Shown: piece after piece, positions 7,249 through 15,586 of the stretch
How the letters are laid out: the number at the start of each line of letters is the position of its first letter
How positions within the stretch are numbered: position 1 is the first letter of the stretch
From: JBBRVW01 sp038246545
Lineage (GTDB): Bacteria > Actinomycetota > Actinomycetes > JACCUZ01
DNA length: 64,000 nt
NCBI GenBank assembly: GCA_038246545.1
Contig: JBBRVW010000005.1
Coordinates: forward strand, 62,001 to 126,000
Reading direction: 5' to 3'
Position numbers and translations under genes: made by a program
Notes under the pieces: generated by a model
The model's input: only the letters and a program-made list of their open reading frames with translations
What the model was told of the DNA's origin: nothing
The model's database searches: none

Positions 7249-8481
7249 TCAGACGGGTAGCGCCTCGCGGCTGATGGGGCACGACATGCAGCGCGGGCCG
7301 CCCCGGCCGCTGCCCAGCTCGGAGCCGGCGATCCGGACCACCTCGATGCCGGCCTCCTCGAGCCGGGCGTTGGTCTCCACGTTGCGCTCGTACGCCACTG
7401 CCAGACGCGGGCCGATGGCGAGGGTGTTGTTGCCGTCGTCCCACTGCTCCCGCTCGGCCGTCACCGGGTCGAGCCCGGTGTCGATGATCCGCAGGGTGTC
7501 GATGCCCATCGCCTTCGCCGCGGCCACCAGGAACGGCTCCGGGCCGTCGACGTGCAGCCCGCCCCCGTCCGTGACGGTGAAGGCCTGGAGCGTGTCGGCG
7601 ATGTTGGGGTACATCACCACGGCGTCCACGTCGACCATCGTGCAGACGGTGTCGAGGTGCATCGTCGCCCGCTCCTGCGCGATCGGGACCGCGAGGACCG
7701 TGGTCGCGAGGCCGCGGTCGAAGACCGTGCGCGCCAGCCGCTCGGCGCCCGCCGGTGTGGTGCGCTCGCCGACGCCCACGGCGACGACGCCGGGGGACAG
7801 CAGCAGCACGTCGCCGCCCTCGACCGGCTCGTTCTCCGGGCCGTGGACCAGCTCGGTGCCGGCGAACCGCGGGTGGTGCCGGTAGATCGCCCGGGTGAGC
7901 GTCGTCTCGCGCTCGCGGGCCGGCATCGCGAGGCTCGTGACCGCGACCCGGTCCCGGATCCACACGCTCGAGTCGCGGGTGAACAGCAGGTTCGGCAGCG
8001 GGTCGATGACGAAGTCGTGCCGGTCCATCAACCGATAGACCAGACCGCCGACCGGCGCGATCTCCTCGTGCGCCAGCCCGGCCATGAGGGCGCCCGCCAG
8101 GTCGGTGGGGTGCAGCCCGCCCAGGTACGACGCGACGAAGCCGTGCAGCGTCTCGCCCAGCCGCGGGTCGCGCAGCACCGCGTCGATCGCCTCGGTGCGC
8201 GCGGCCTCGACCTCGAGCGCCGTCGCCAGCAGGTCGGCGAGGTAGAGCACCTCGACGTCACGGTCGCGCAGCGCCTGGGCGAACGCGTCGTGCTCGTCCT
8301 GCGCCCGGCCGACCCAGGGGATGCCGTCGAACAGCAGCTTGTCGTTGTTGCGCGGCGTGAGCCGCTTGAGCTCCGGGCCGGGCCGGTGCAGCAGCACCGT
8401 GCGCAGCCGGCCCACCTCGCTGTCGACGCCGAGGGGGGCGGGAGCGCGCTCGTCGGCCGCGCGGGCGGGGGTCTCGCTCAT
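7249..8481 (-). CDS. arcA: Arginine deiminase
   Basis: This 410-residue cytoplasmic enzyme converts L-arginine to citrulline and ammonia. Family landmarks are GVDSEVGRLRTVLLHRPGPE at the N-terminus, PRNNDKLLFDGIPW, the catalytic region EGGDVLLL and HLDTVCTMVD, and the C-terminal GGPRCMSCP carrying the nucleophilic Cys. Length fits the family (about 400-415). Start ATG 8481 gives the conserved N-terminus soon after. No ornithine carbamoyltransferase, carbamate kinase or arginine/ornithine antiporter is nearby, so it may serve acid/ammonia stress or arginine removal rather than a full ATP-yielding pathway, unless those genes lie elsewhere. It is divergent from the heparinase-like gene. Confidence 0.95.
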   Translation of the reverse strand: MSETPARAADERAPAPLGVDSEVGRLRTVLLHRPGPELKRLTPRNNDKLLFDGIPWVGRAQDEHDAFAQALRDRDVEVLYLADLLATALEVEAARTEAIDAVLRDPRLGETLHGFVASYLGGLHPTDLAGALMAGLAHEEIAPVGGLVYRLMDRHDFVIDPLPNLLFTRDSSVWIRDRVAVTSLAMPARERETTLTRAIYRHHPRFAGTELVHGPENEPVEGGDVLLLSPGVVAVGVGERTTPAGAERLARTVFDRGLATTVLAVPIAQERATMHLDTVCTMVDVDAVVMYPNIADTLQAFTVTDGGGLHVDGPEPFLVAAAKAMGIDTLRIIDTGLDPVTAEREQWDDGNNTLAIGPRLAVAYERNVETNARLEEAGIEVVRIAGSELGSGRGGPRCMSCPISREALPV

Positions 8482-8584
8482 GGCCGGAAGGGTAGCCGTG
8501 GCGCGCCGTCGCGTCCCCCGGCGTTGTGGCGCAGGTCACCCGCCCGGCGCGGGCTGGTCCGGTCCGGCCCGGTCGTCGGCAACC

Positions 8585-10534
8585 ATGGACCGGATGCGTC
8601 GCGTCCCCGTCCTCGTCCTCACCGCCGCCGTCACCGCGGCCGCGGTGGTCGGCGTGCAGGCGGCGACGGTCCTCGACCGGCCGGGCCCCGAGCCGGTACC
8701 GAGGGTTCGCACGGTCACCCGCTGCCCGGACGGGCCGGTCCTGGTGACCGACCGCCCGGTCCCGCTGGTCGCCGACCTGGCCACGGTGGTGGTGCGCGAC
8801 AGCCCGTCGAGGGCGGCGCTGCTGGCCGGCGCCGACCAGGTGCTCGCGGGCACCATCCCGGTCGTCCGGCCGCGCCCGGTCCCGGGCGAGGACCGGCTGC
8901 GGTACCTCTACGACGCCGGCGTCGCGCTCCGCCGGGTCGTCGGCGTCCTCGGCTACGCCTACGCCGCCACAGACGACCCTCGCTACCTGGACGCCATGGC
9001 CGCGCAGACCGTCCGCGCCGCGCGCTGGCCCGACTGGAACCAGCTGCCGGGTGGCCACCCCCTCGACACCGCGCAGGTCGGCACCGCGGTGGCCCTCGGC
9101 TACGCCTGGTCGCGCACCCGGATGTCGACCGGCGAGCGGGTCGAGGTGCTGGCCGCGCTCGAGACCCGACTGGTGTCGCCGTACGTCTGCGGGGCCGGCG
9201 GGCTCGCCGCCCGTCGGGACGGCGACGGCAACCAGGCCACGGTCGTCGGGGCGGCCGTGCTGCTCGCCGGGCTCGCGGCGCGCGGCGAGCGCAGCTGGGC
9301 GGACCAGGCGGTGCAGAGCGGCTCGGCGGCCCTGGGCCGGCACGCGGCCACGGACGGGTCCGGCCGGTCGCTCGCCGACGGTCCGACCGACGAGGGGCTG
9401 ATGTACACGAACTACGAGGCGGCCAGCGTCGCGCTGCTCGACGCCACGGTGCGGGCCACCCGTGGCCAGCCGGAACTGACGCGCCGGCTCGCCGCCGCCC
9501 TGCCGTCGCTCGACGCGCTGGCGTCGTGGAACGAGCACTGCGGGCGGGTCGTCGAGCCCGCGGTGCAGGACGGCTGGGACCTCTACCCGTGGGTCGACCG
9601 CACCACGGCGCTGGCCGACATGGCGCGCTACCCGGACTCGGGGCCGCGGCTGCTCGGGCTGTACGAGGCCCTGCAGGCGCGCGGCCGGCTGACGCTGCCC
9701 GGGGTCGGGGAGTGGGCGGTGCCCGACGGCATCGCGGAGCTGGTCCGGTCCCAGCTGACGCCGGGTACTGCCGCGCCCGCGGCACCGCCGGACCTGCACG
9801 TGGCCGGCGGGTCCGCCTCGGCGCGGTCCTACGGCTGCGCGACGGCCGGCGACACGTACGCGCTCGTGACCGCGGTGCCCAACGACTCCCCGCACGCGCA
9901 CGCCGACGTCGGCAACGTGGTCGTGAAGCAGGGCGAGACGACGCTGCTCGACGACCTCGGGCAGCGCAGCTACGCGTTCACCGGCAGCCCTGTGTGGCGG
10001 GCGTCGACCGAGGCCCACAGCACCGTCGGGGTCGGGCAGCCCGACGGCACGGTGCTGCAGCACCGGTCCGGGGCCGGGGCCGTGACCGTCGACGGCACCG
10101 ACCTGGTCATGACCTCGACGTCGGCCCTGCCGGGCGTCGCCAGCTGGCAGCGCCGGGTCACCGTGGCCGACGGCGCGGTCCGGGTCCGCGACGACGTGAC
10201 GTCCTCGGCGGGCGCGAGCGTGCCGCTGTCGGCGTCGTTCCTGCTCGCCGCCCCGCCGTCCGCTGTCGCGCAGCTGCCCGACGGCACCCTGCATCTCACC
10301 GTGGCCGACGGCTCGTCGTGGGTGCTCGTGCCGCCGTCGGGGGTGACGGTCACGCTGTCGGACGCGTCGCCCAGGCCGCCGTACGTCGACGCCCCGGACC
10401 TCGCCGCGGCCGCCGCGGGGCACACCCTCGTCGTCCTGCGCCGCGACGTCGCCGGCAGTGCCGAGCTGACCACGGAGCTGCACCGGGTCTACCCCACGAC
10501 AACCGGCGCGACGGTGGCCGCGCCACCTGGCTAG
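8585..10534 (+). CDS. Secreted heparinase II/III-like polysaccharide lyase
   Basis: The 649-residue protein starts with an N-terminal hydrophobic segment (about residues 7-24, VPVLVLTAAVTAAAVVGVQA), a signal peptide or anchor. An alpha-toroid region follows with WPDWNQLPGGHPLDTAQVG, and NYEAASVALLDA and W-rich helices typical of alginate/heparinoid lyases. The C-terminal third (about 405-640) opens with SYGCATAGDTYALV and contains PHAHADVGNVVV and a DLG segment, the heparinase II/III-like beta domain with conserved His and Asp. It probably cleaves an acidic polysaccharide outside the cell; substrate unknown. ATG 8585 begins at the signal peptide (a second ATG is three codons on). An acetyltransferase starts 10 bases downstream, suggesting an operon. 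Confidence 0.75.
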   Translation: MDRMRRVPVLVLTAAVTAAAVVGVQAATVLDRPGPEPVPRVRTVTRCPDGPVLVTDRPVPLVADLATVVVRDSPSRAALLAGADQVLAGTIPVVRPRPVPGEDRLRYLYDAGVALRRVVGVLGYAYAATDDPRYLDAMAAQTVRAARWPDWNQLPGGHPLDTAQVGTAVALGYAWSRTRMSTGERVEVLAALETRLVSPYVCGAGGLAARRDGDGNQATVVGAAVLLAGLAARGERSWADQAVQSGSAALGRHAATDGSGRSLADGPTDEGLMYTNYEAASVALLDATVRATRGQPELTRRLAAALPSLDALASWNEHCGRVVEPAVQDGWDLYPWVDRTTALADMARYPDSGPRLLGLYEALQARGRLTLPGVGEWAVPDGIAELVRSQLTPGTAAPAAPPDLHVAGGSASARSYGCATAGDTYALVTAVPNDSPHAHADVGNVVVKQGETTLLDDLGQRSYAFTGSPVWRASTEAHSTVGVGQPDGTVLQHRSGAGAVTVDGTDLVMTSTSALPGVASWQRRVTVADGAVRVRDDVTSSAGASVPLSASFLLAAPPSAVAQLPDGTLHLTVADGSSWVLVPPSGVTVTLSDASPRPPYVDAPDLAAAAAGHTLVVLRRDVAGSAELTTELHRVYPTTTGATVAAPPG

Positions 10535-10544
10535 CGTGCCCTGC

Positions 10545-11465
10545 ATGGCGACCTTCACAGTGCGCGACGCGGGCGTCGGCGACTTCCCGGCCGCTGCGGC
10601 GATCCGGGCCGCGAACGAGCCGGACCGCATCATCAGCACGGAGGGCATGACGGTCTGGATGGGCGACCTGCCGGAGCGCGCCGCGCTCGGCAGCTGGCTC
10701 GCGGCGGATGACGGCGGGCCGGTCGGGTGGGCGATGGCGATGCGGTCCTGGACCCAGCCCGACGACGGCATCGGCTCGGTCGACGTCGTCGTCGCACCGG
10801 GCCGCCAGCGCGAGGGGGTCGGCACCGTCCTCGCCGAGCGCGTCCGGCAGCACTGCACCGACCTCGGCCTGCACACGGTGCGCGCCATGTCCCTCGACAC
10901 CGCCTCGGCGCGGGCGATGGCGGCCCGGCACGGGTTCCGCGAGACGTTCGCGTCGACGACCTCGACGGTCGACCCCCGGACCGTCTCCCCCGGCCCGGTC
11001 CCGCCGGGCGTCCGGCTGGTGCCGTTCGCCGACCTCGACGATCCGGCGCCGGTCTTCGCGCTCGACCTCGAGGTCTCGCAGGACGTTCCCGGCGACGAGA
11101 GCTTCGAGTCGATGACGCTGGCGGACTGGTCGGCGCGGTTCTGGCGCTCGCCGGTGGTCGACGACGACTGCAGCCTGCTGCTCTACGTCGGCGACGAGCC
11201 CGCCGGGCTGACGCTGCTGCGCGTCGACCGGCCGACCGGCCGGGCCCACAACAACATCACCGGCGTTCGGCGCGCGCATCGTGGCCGCGGGCTGGCCAGG
11301 CTGCTGAAGTCGCACAGCCTGCACCGGGCCGGCGAGCTCGGAGTCACCGTGGCGGCCACCGACAACGACGAGACCAACGCGCCGATGCTCGCCGTCAACA
11401 CCACGCTCGGCTACCGCCCGTCGTCGCGCCGGGTCGAGTGGGAACGCGGACCGCGCGACGCATAA
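10545..11465 (+). CDS. Tandem-GNAT acetyltransferase
   Basis: This 306-residue protein has two GNAT folds. The first (about residues 3-140) carries the acetyl-CoA loop VVVAPGRQREGVGTVL, and the second (about 150-300) carries GVRRAHRGRGLARLLK. Both have the Q/R-x-x-G-x-G/A pattern, so both halves could bind acetyl-CoA, although in tandem GNATs such as MshD often only one is catalytic. The substrate is unknown. ATG 10545 is used rather than GTG 10536, which would overlap closely with the upstream stop. Spacing of 10 bases on each side links it to the heparinase-like gene and the SDR gene. Confidence 0.85.
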   Translation: MATFTVRDAGVGDFPAAAAIRAANEPDRIISTEGMTVWMGDLPERAALGSWLAADDGGPVGWAMAMRSWTQPDDGIGSVDVVVAPGRQREGVGTVLAERVRQHCTDLGLHTVRAMSLDTASARAMAARHGFRETFASTTSTVDPRTVSPGPVPPGVRLVPFADLDDPAPVFALDLEVSQDVPGDESFESMTLADWSARFWRSPVVDDDCSLLLYVGDEPAGLTLLRVDRPTGRAHNNITGVRRAHRGRGLARLLKSHSLHRAGELGVTVAATDNDETNAPMLAVNTTLGYRPSSRRVEWERGPRDA

Positions 11466-11475
11466 GGTCGCCGGC

Positions 11476-12405
11476 ATGTCCCTACTCGACGGCAAGGTCG
11501 CGATCGTCACCGGCGCAGGGCGCGGCATCGGCCGCGGCGAGGCGCTCGAGCTGGCCCGTGCAGGCGCCCGGGTCGTCGTCAACGAGCTCGACGCCGACGC
11601 CGGCCGGGCCGTGGTCGACGAGATCACCGCCGCCGGTGGTGAGGCGGTGCTCGACACCGGCGACTGCTCGGAGGAGGCCACCGCCGCCGGCCTGATCACG
11701 ACCGCGCTGGACACCTGGGGCAAGCTCGACGCGCTGGTCAACAACGCCGGCATCCTGCGCGACCGCACCGTCGCGAAGATGTCGGTCGAGGAGTGGGACT
11801 CTGTCATCAGGGTGCACCTGCGCGGCCACTTCCTCCCCACCCGGGCCGCCTGCGCGCACTGGAAGGACACCGGCACCGGCGGACGGATCGTGTGCACCGC
11901 GTCGTCGTCGGGCCTGCTCGGCAACTTCGGCCAGACCAACTACGGCGCGGCCAAGGCCGGCATCGCGGCGTTCTCGACGATCGTGGCGATGGAGATGGCC
12001 CGCTACGGCGTGCGGTGCAACGCGATCGCGCCTGCCGCGCGCACGCGCATGACCGAGTCGGCGTACGGCGCCTCCAAGGACCCGTCCGGTCCCGATCAGA
12101 GCGGGGACGAGGCCGATGTCTTCGACTTCTGGCACCCGGACAACGTCGCGCCGCTGGTCGCCTACCTGTGCAGCGACGCGGCCGGCACGACCAGCGGCAA
12201 GGTCTTCGGCGTGCAGGGCGACGCGGTCGAGCTGTACCAGCCGTTCACCTCGGCTGCCGTGATCCAGAACCACGACACCCGGTTCACCGCCGAGGGCATC
12301 GCGGCCCGCGCGCACGAGCTGTTCGAGGCCAGCGGCATCAACCCCGAGGTCGAGAACATGATGGCCAAGCTGCGCTTCACCATGACCGACCGCGCCGACC
12401 TCTGA
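11476..12405 (+). CDS. Short-chain dehydrogenase/reductase
   Basis: The 309-residue NAD(P)-dependent SDR has TGAGRGIG at about residues 12-19 for the dinucleotide, NNAG at about 90-93, a catalytic Ser in ASSSGLLG and YGAAK as the Tyr-Lys pair. The C-terminus is about 50 residues longer than in classic FabG-type SDRs (GKVFGVQGDAVELYQP onward), as in the 3-hydroxyacyl-CoA/steroid-type actinobacterial SDRs. The acid NELDADAG after beta-2 suggests NAD preference. Substrate is not determinable. It is probably last in the operon with the heparinase-like and GNAT genes, and converges on the GDT1 gene. Confidence 0.9.
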   Translation: MSLLDGKVAIVTGAGRGIGRGEALELARAGARVVVNELDADAGRAVVDEITAAGGEAVLDTGDCSEEATAAGLITTALDTWGKLDALVNNAGILRDRTVAKMSVEEWDSVIRVHLRGHFLPTRAACAHWKDTGTGGRIVCTASSSGLLGNFGQTNYGAAKAGIAAFSTIVAMEMARYGVRCNAIAPAARTRMTESAYGASKDPSGPDQSGDEADVFDFWHPDNVAPLVAYLCSDAAGTTSGKVFGVQGDAVELYQPFTSAAVIQNHDTRFTAEGIAARAHELFEASGINPEVENMMAKLRFTMTDRADL

Positions 12406-12419
12406 AGGCTGCCACGTGG

Positions 12420-13028
12420 TCAGAGCGTGGTGACGACGTCGTACGCGGCGACGGCGGCGAGGACGAGGCACACGACGGCGCCGACCCGGCGGATCGTCGA
12501 CAGGCGCACGTGACGCAGCAGGGTCCGGCCGAGGACGACGGCGAGGCCGGCGACCACCACCAGCGCGAGCCACGAGCCGGCGAAGACGCTGACCGGGTCG
12601 TGGTAGCGCGCGGCGAGCCCGGCGGTGAGCAGCTGCGACAGGTCACCCCACTCGGCCAGGAACAGGATGCCGAAGCTCGTCGCGGCCGCCCGCAGGCCGG
12701 TGACCTCGCGGGTCGCCTTCGCCGCGAACTCGGCCTCCTCCTCGGCTTCCTTCGCATCCGCCTTGGCGGCGCCGCGGCACAGCAGGACACCGCCTGTCAG
12801 GAACAGGAGGCCGGCAACGCCCGCGACCACGGCCTGCGGCAGCAGCGACAGCAGCGAGCCTGCGGTCACCGCGACCAGCGACTGCACGAGGAACGCCGCG
12901 GAGACGCCGATCCACACCGGCAGCGGCCGGTATCGGGTGGCCAGCACGAGCGACGCGACGAAGGTCTTGTCGGGCAGCTCCACCGGGAAGATCAGAGCGA
13001 ACGCTGTCGCGACGACGGCGAGGTCCAC
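12420..13028 (-). CDS. TMEM165/GDT1 family cation exporter
   Basis: This 202-residue membrane protein has about six to seven helices in two repeats. Each repeat holds the family E-x-G-D-like signature: FPVELPDKTF near residue 14 (first repeat, Gly replaced by Pro) and FLAEWGDLSQ near residue 125 (second). Family members export Mn2+ or Ca2+ in exchange for H+. A charged loop rich in Glu/Ala/Lys (about 90-108) separates the repeats. GTG 13028 begins one base after the larC TGA (13030-13032), so the gene is translationally coupled to larB-larC. That context raises the possibility that it handles nickel or another ion linked to the pincer cofactor, but this is inference. Confidence 0.88.
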   Translation of the reverse strand: MDLAVVATAFALIFPVELPDKTFVASLVLATRYRPLPVWIGVSAAFLVQSLVAVTAGSLLSLLPQAVVAGVAGLLFLTGGVLLCRGAAKADAKEAEEEAEFAAKATREVTGLRAAATSFGILFLAEWGDLSQLLTAGLAARYHDPVSVFAGSWLALVVVAGLAVVLGRTLLRHVRLSTIRRVGAVVCLVLAAVAAYDVVTTL

Positions 13029-13029
13029 G

Positions 13030-14235
13030 TCAGGCGAGGCCCTGGGCGGCCGCGACCGCTGCGGCGAGCACAGCCTTGACCGGCCGGCCCAGCCGGGCCG
13101 CCGCCGCCGCCACGTCGTCGTACTCCGGCGAGACGTTGACGACGGCCCCGTCGAGACGGGCCAACTTCACCGCGATCTCGCACCCGTCGACCTGCACGGT
13201 GCGCAGCTCGCGGTCCAGCGACCGCTTGCCGACCCGGTGCTCGCGGACGCCGATCGTCGTGCTCTCCGTGAACACGACGCGGCGCACGGCGGTGAGTGCG
13301 GCCGGTGGCGACAGCACCGACAGGGTGTGGGCCGGCCGGCCCTTCTTCATCAGGATCGGCGTGAGCCACGCGTCCGAGGCGCCGGCTGCGAGCAGGGCAG
13401 CGAGAACAGCCGGCCAGACCCGCGGGTCGAGGTCGTCGACGTTGGCATCGAGGACGACGGCGGTCTCGTCGGCCCAGCCGCCGGGCGCGTCCCCGGCCGG
13501 CTCACCGAGCACCACCCGCACCACGTTCGCCCGGCCGTCCGGGTCGCGACCACCCGCCCCGGTGCCGGTGGCGAGGACCGACATCGCCGGCACCGGCCCC
13601 CAGTCGGTGACCACGGACGCGAGCAGTGCGGCGCCGGTCGGGGTGCACGCCTCGCCGTCGGCCGAACCGGCCACGACCGGCGCTCCCGTGCCGGCGAGCA
13701 CGCCGAGGACCGCGGGGACCGGGACGGGGAGGACGCCGTGGGCGGTCCGGACCTCACCGCGGCCGAGCGCCACCGGCGAGCAGCGGACCTCGGTCACGCC
13801 GAGGTCGTGCAGGGCCGCGCTGACGCCGACGACGTCCGCCAGCGAGTCGAGCGCGCCGACCTCGTGGAAGTGCACCTGCTCCGGGTCGATGCCGTGCGCC
13901 GTGCCCTCGGCGCGGGCCAGCCTGGCGAACACGTCCAGCGCGCGGTCGCGCACCGGCACGGCCAGGCCGGCGCGCTCGACCATGGCGCGGACGTCGGGCC
14001 AGGTGCGGAGTGCGTCGCTCGGTGCCACCGTGACGTCGACCTTGGTCGCCGCGAGCCCCGCGCGCGTGACCTGGCGCCGGACCAGCCGCACCGGCTCCGC
14101 ACCGAGCCCGTCGACCGCTGCCTGCAGCACCGCGAGATCGGCCCCGGCCCCGACCAGGGCGCCGAGCAGCATGTCGCCGGACGCCCCCGCCGAGGCGTCC
14201 ACCCAGAGCAGCATCCGGCCCGGGGCGCCAGTCAT
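13030..14235 (-). CDS. larC: Nickel insertase for the nickel-pincer nucleotide cofactor (LarC)
   Basis: LarC inserts Ni into the pyridinium dithio-mononucleotide in a CTP-dependent reaction, the last step of nickel-pincer nucleotide synthesis. The 401-residue product has WVDASAGASGDMLLGALVGAG at the N-terminus, the VHFHEVGALDSLADVVG motif, EACTPTGAALLA, the LDANVDDLDPR segment and ILMKKGRPAHTLSVL, all typical of the family. It is one continuous frame, unlike the programmed-frameshift larC1/C2 of lactobacilli. ATG 14235 overlaps the larB stop (ATGA). A longer upstream frame would run through larB and is rejected. The sulfur-inserting LarE and a lactate racemase-type enzyme are not in this window. 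Confidence 0.93.
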   Translation of the reverse strand: MTGAPGRMLLWVDASAGASGDMLLGALVGAGADLAVLQAAVDGLGAEPVRLVRRQVTRAGLAATKVDVTVAPSDALRTWPDVRAMVERAGLAVPVRDRALDVFARLARAEGTAHGIDPEQVHFHEVGALDSLADVVGVSAALHDLGVTEVRCSPVALGRGEVRTAHGVLPVPVPAVLGVLAGTGAPVVAGSADGEACTPTGAALLASVVTDWGPVPAMSVLATGTGAGGRDPDGRANVVRVVLGEPAGDAPGGWADETAVVLDANVDDLDPRVWPAVLAALLAAGASDAWLTPILMKKGRPAHTLSVLSPPAALTAVRRVVFTESTTIGVREHRVGKRSLDRELRTVQVDGCEIAVKLARLDGAVVNVSPEYDDVAAAAARLGRPVKAVLAAAVAAAQGLA

Positions 14236-14996
14236 GTCGGGGCCGCTGCCCGGCGGGCGACCCGGGCGGCGAACACCCCGGCGCCGAAGCCGTTGTCGAT
14301 GTTGCACACGGCGACGCCGGGCGCGCACGAGTTGAGCATCGCCAGCAGTGCCGCCAGGCCGCCGTACGACGCGCCGTAGCCGACCGAGGTGGGCACGGCC
14401 ACCAACGGGACCCCCGTCAGGCCGCCGACGACGCTGGGCAGCGCGCCCTCCATGCCGGCCACCACCACGAGGCAGTCGGCGTCGTCGAGCTCGGCGCGCA
14501 CCGCCATCAGCCGGTGCAGCCCGGCGACCCCGACGTCGTCGACGCGACGTACGCCGGCCCCGAAGGCCCGCGCCACGAACGCCGCCTCCGCGGCCACCGG
14601 GCCGTCGGACGTGCCCGCCGCGACGACGCAGACCGTGCCGCGCGGCTCCGGCAGGACACCGATCGCGACCGCGCGGGCGACCGGGTCGACCAGCGCCTCC
14701 GGGAAGGCGGCGAGGACGGCGTCAGTGGTCGCGTCCGGCAGCCGGGTGGCAACGGCCCGGTCGCCGTGGTCGACCAGCGCACGCAGGATGGCCACCGTCT
14801 GCTCCGGCGTCTTTCCGGCGGCGTAGACCACCTCCGGGTCGCCGGTGCGGACACCGCGGTGGGTGTCGACGCGGGCGAAGCCGAGGTCCAGGGCGCCGTG
14901 CATCGGCCCGTCGGCGAGCCGCTCGACGGCCGCGTCCACGTCGACGCCGCCGGCGGCCACCTCGCGCAGCAGCGACGTCAGCTCGGCGCGGTCCAC
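14232..14996 (-). CDS. larB: Pyridinium-3,5-biscarboxylic acid mononucleotide synthase (LarB)
   Basis: LarB carboxylates nicotinic acid adenine dinucleotide and cleaves it, the first committed step of nickel-pincer cofactor synthesis. The 254-residue protein has a helical N-terminal domain and, from about residue 110, a PurE/AIR-carboxylase-like domain with VVAAGTSDGPVAAEAA, VDDVGVAGLHR, VVAGMEGALPSVVGGL and AVPTSVGYGASYGG. GTG 14996 gives the usual length; a TTG three codons upstream is an alternative. The stop overlaps larC by four bases, and it is the first gene of larB-larC-GDT1. Confidence 0.93.
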   Translation of the reverse strand: MDRAELTSLLREVAAGGVDVDAAVERLADGPMHGALDLGFARVDTHRGVRTGDPEVVYAAGKTPEQTVAILRALVDHGDRAVATRLPDATTDAVLAAFPEALVDPVARAVAIGVLPEPRGTVCVVAAGTSDGPVAAEAAFVARAFGAGVRRVDDVGVAGLHRLMAVRAELDDADCLVVVAGMEGALPSVVGGLTGVPLVAVPTSVGYGASYGGLAALLAMLNSCAPGVAVCNIDNGFGAGVFAARVARRAAAPT

Positions 14997-15083
14997 ACCG
15001 CGCAATCTAGTTGCCGCGCGCCGGCACCCCGACCGGCGGCCGGTAACGTGCGCACCTCCCGCCCCGCCACCCCGAGGACACCC

Positions 15084-15491
15084 GTGCCCAGCTGGTCGAC
15101 CGAGACCTACCAGGCAGTCACGCTGGCGGCCGCGGCTGCGGCGGCAGTCAGCCTCCTGCTGCTGCTCGTCGTGCTCGCGCGACTGAGGGTCCTGACGAGG
15201 CGGGTACGCCGGGCCGGTCCCGCCGCCCGGGCGGCGACCGAGGCCGCCGGCCCCGACCCGCGCGCCCTGCGGCACGTGGCGGTCGTGCGGTACGACGCCT
15301 TCGGCGACATGGGCGGCCGGCTGTCGTTCTCGGCGGCGCTGCTCGACGACCAGGGCGACGGACTGGTGCTGTCATCGATCAACGGCCGGTCCGAGACACG
15401 CACGTACGCCAAGGCGCTGGTCGGCGGCCAGAGCGAGCACACCCTCTCGCCCGAGGAGCAGGAGGCGATCACCGCCGCCCGTCGCGGGTGA
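15084..15491 (+). CDS. DUF4446 family membrane-anchored protein
   Basis: This 135-residue protein has one N-terminal transmembrane helix (about residues 10-33, VTLAAAAAAAVSLLLLLVVL) followed by a short basic linker. The DUF4446 domain follows, with VAVVRYDAFGDMGGRLSFS, LDDQGDGLVLSSINGR and the conserved TLSPEEQEAI end. The function of the family is not known; it is common in Gram-positives near cell-envelope or chromosome genes. GTG 15084 follows GAGG by a few bases. It is divergent from larB and lies 95 bases before pheA. Confidence 0.9.
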   Translation: MPSWSTETYQAVTLAAAAAAAVSLLLLLVVLARLRVLTRRVRRAGPAARAATEAAGPDPRALRHVAVVRYDAFGDMGGRLSFSAALLDDQGDGLVLSSINGRSETRTYAKALVGGQSEHTLSPEEQEAITAARRG

Positions 15492-15586
15492 CCACGTGGT
15501 GGACGCCGACACATCGCCCGCCCCGGCGTGTCCGGTTCGCAGGCGGCGGCAGCGCGGGGTGGCGGGGCGCGGTTAGGGTCGCGGGC

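Noticed and set aside
7552..10650. Very long plus-strand frame of about 1,030 codons
   Set aside because: It runs antisense through arcA and out of frame through the heparinase-like gene. It is Arg/Gly/Pro/Ala-rich low-complexity sequence, a usual effect of high GC.
15505..15540. Possible third copy of the 50-base intergenic repeat
   Set aside because: Only short pieces (GCCGACACAT and GTGTCCGG) resemble it, and the GCGCAC-AAGGATC block is absent.
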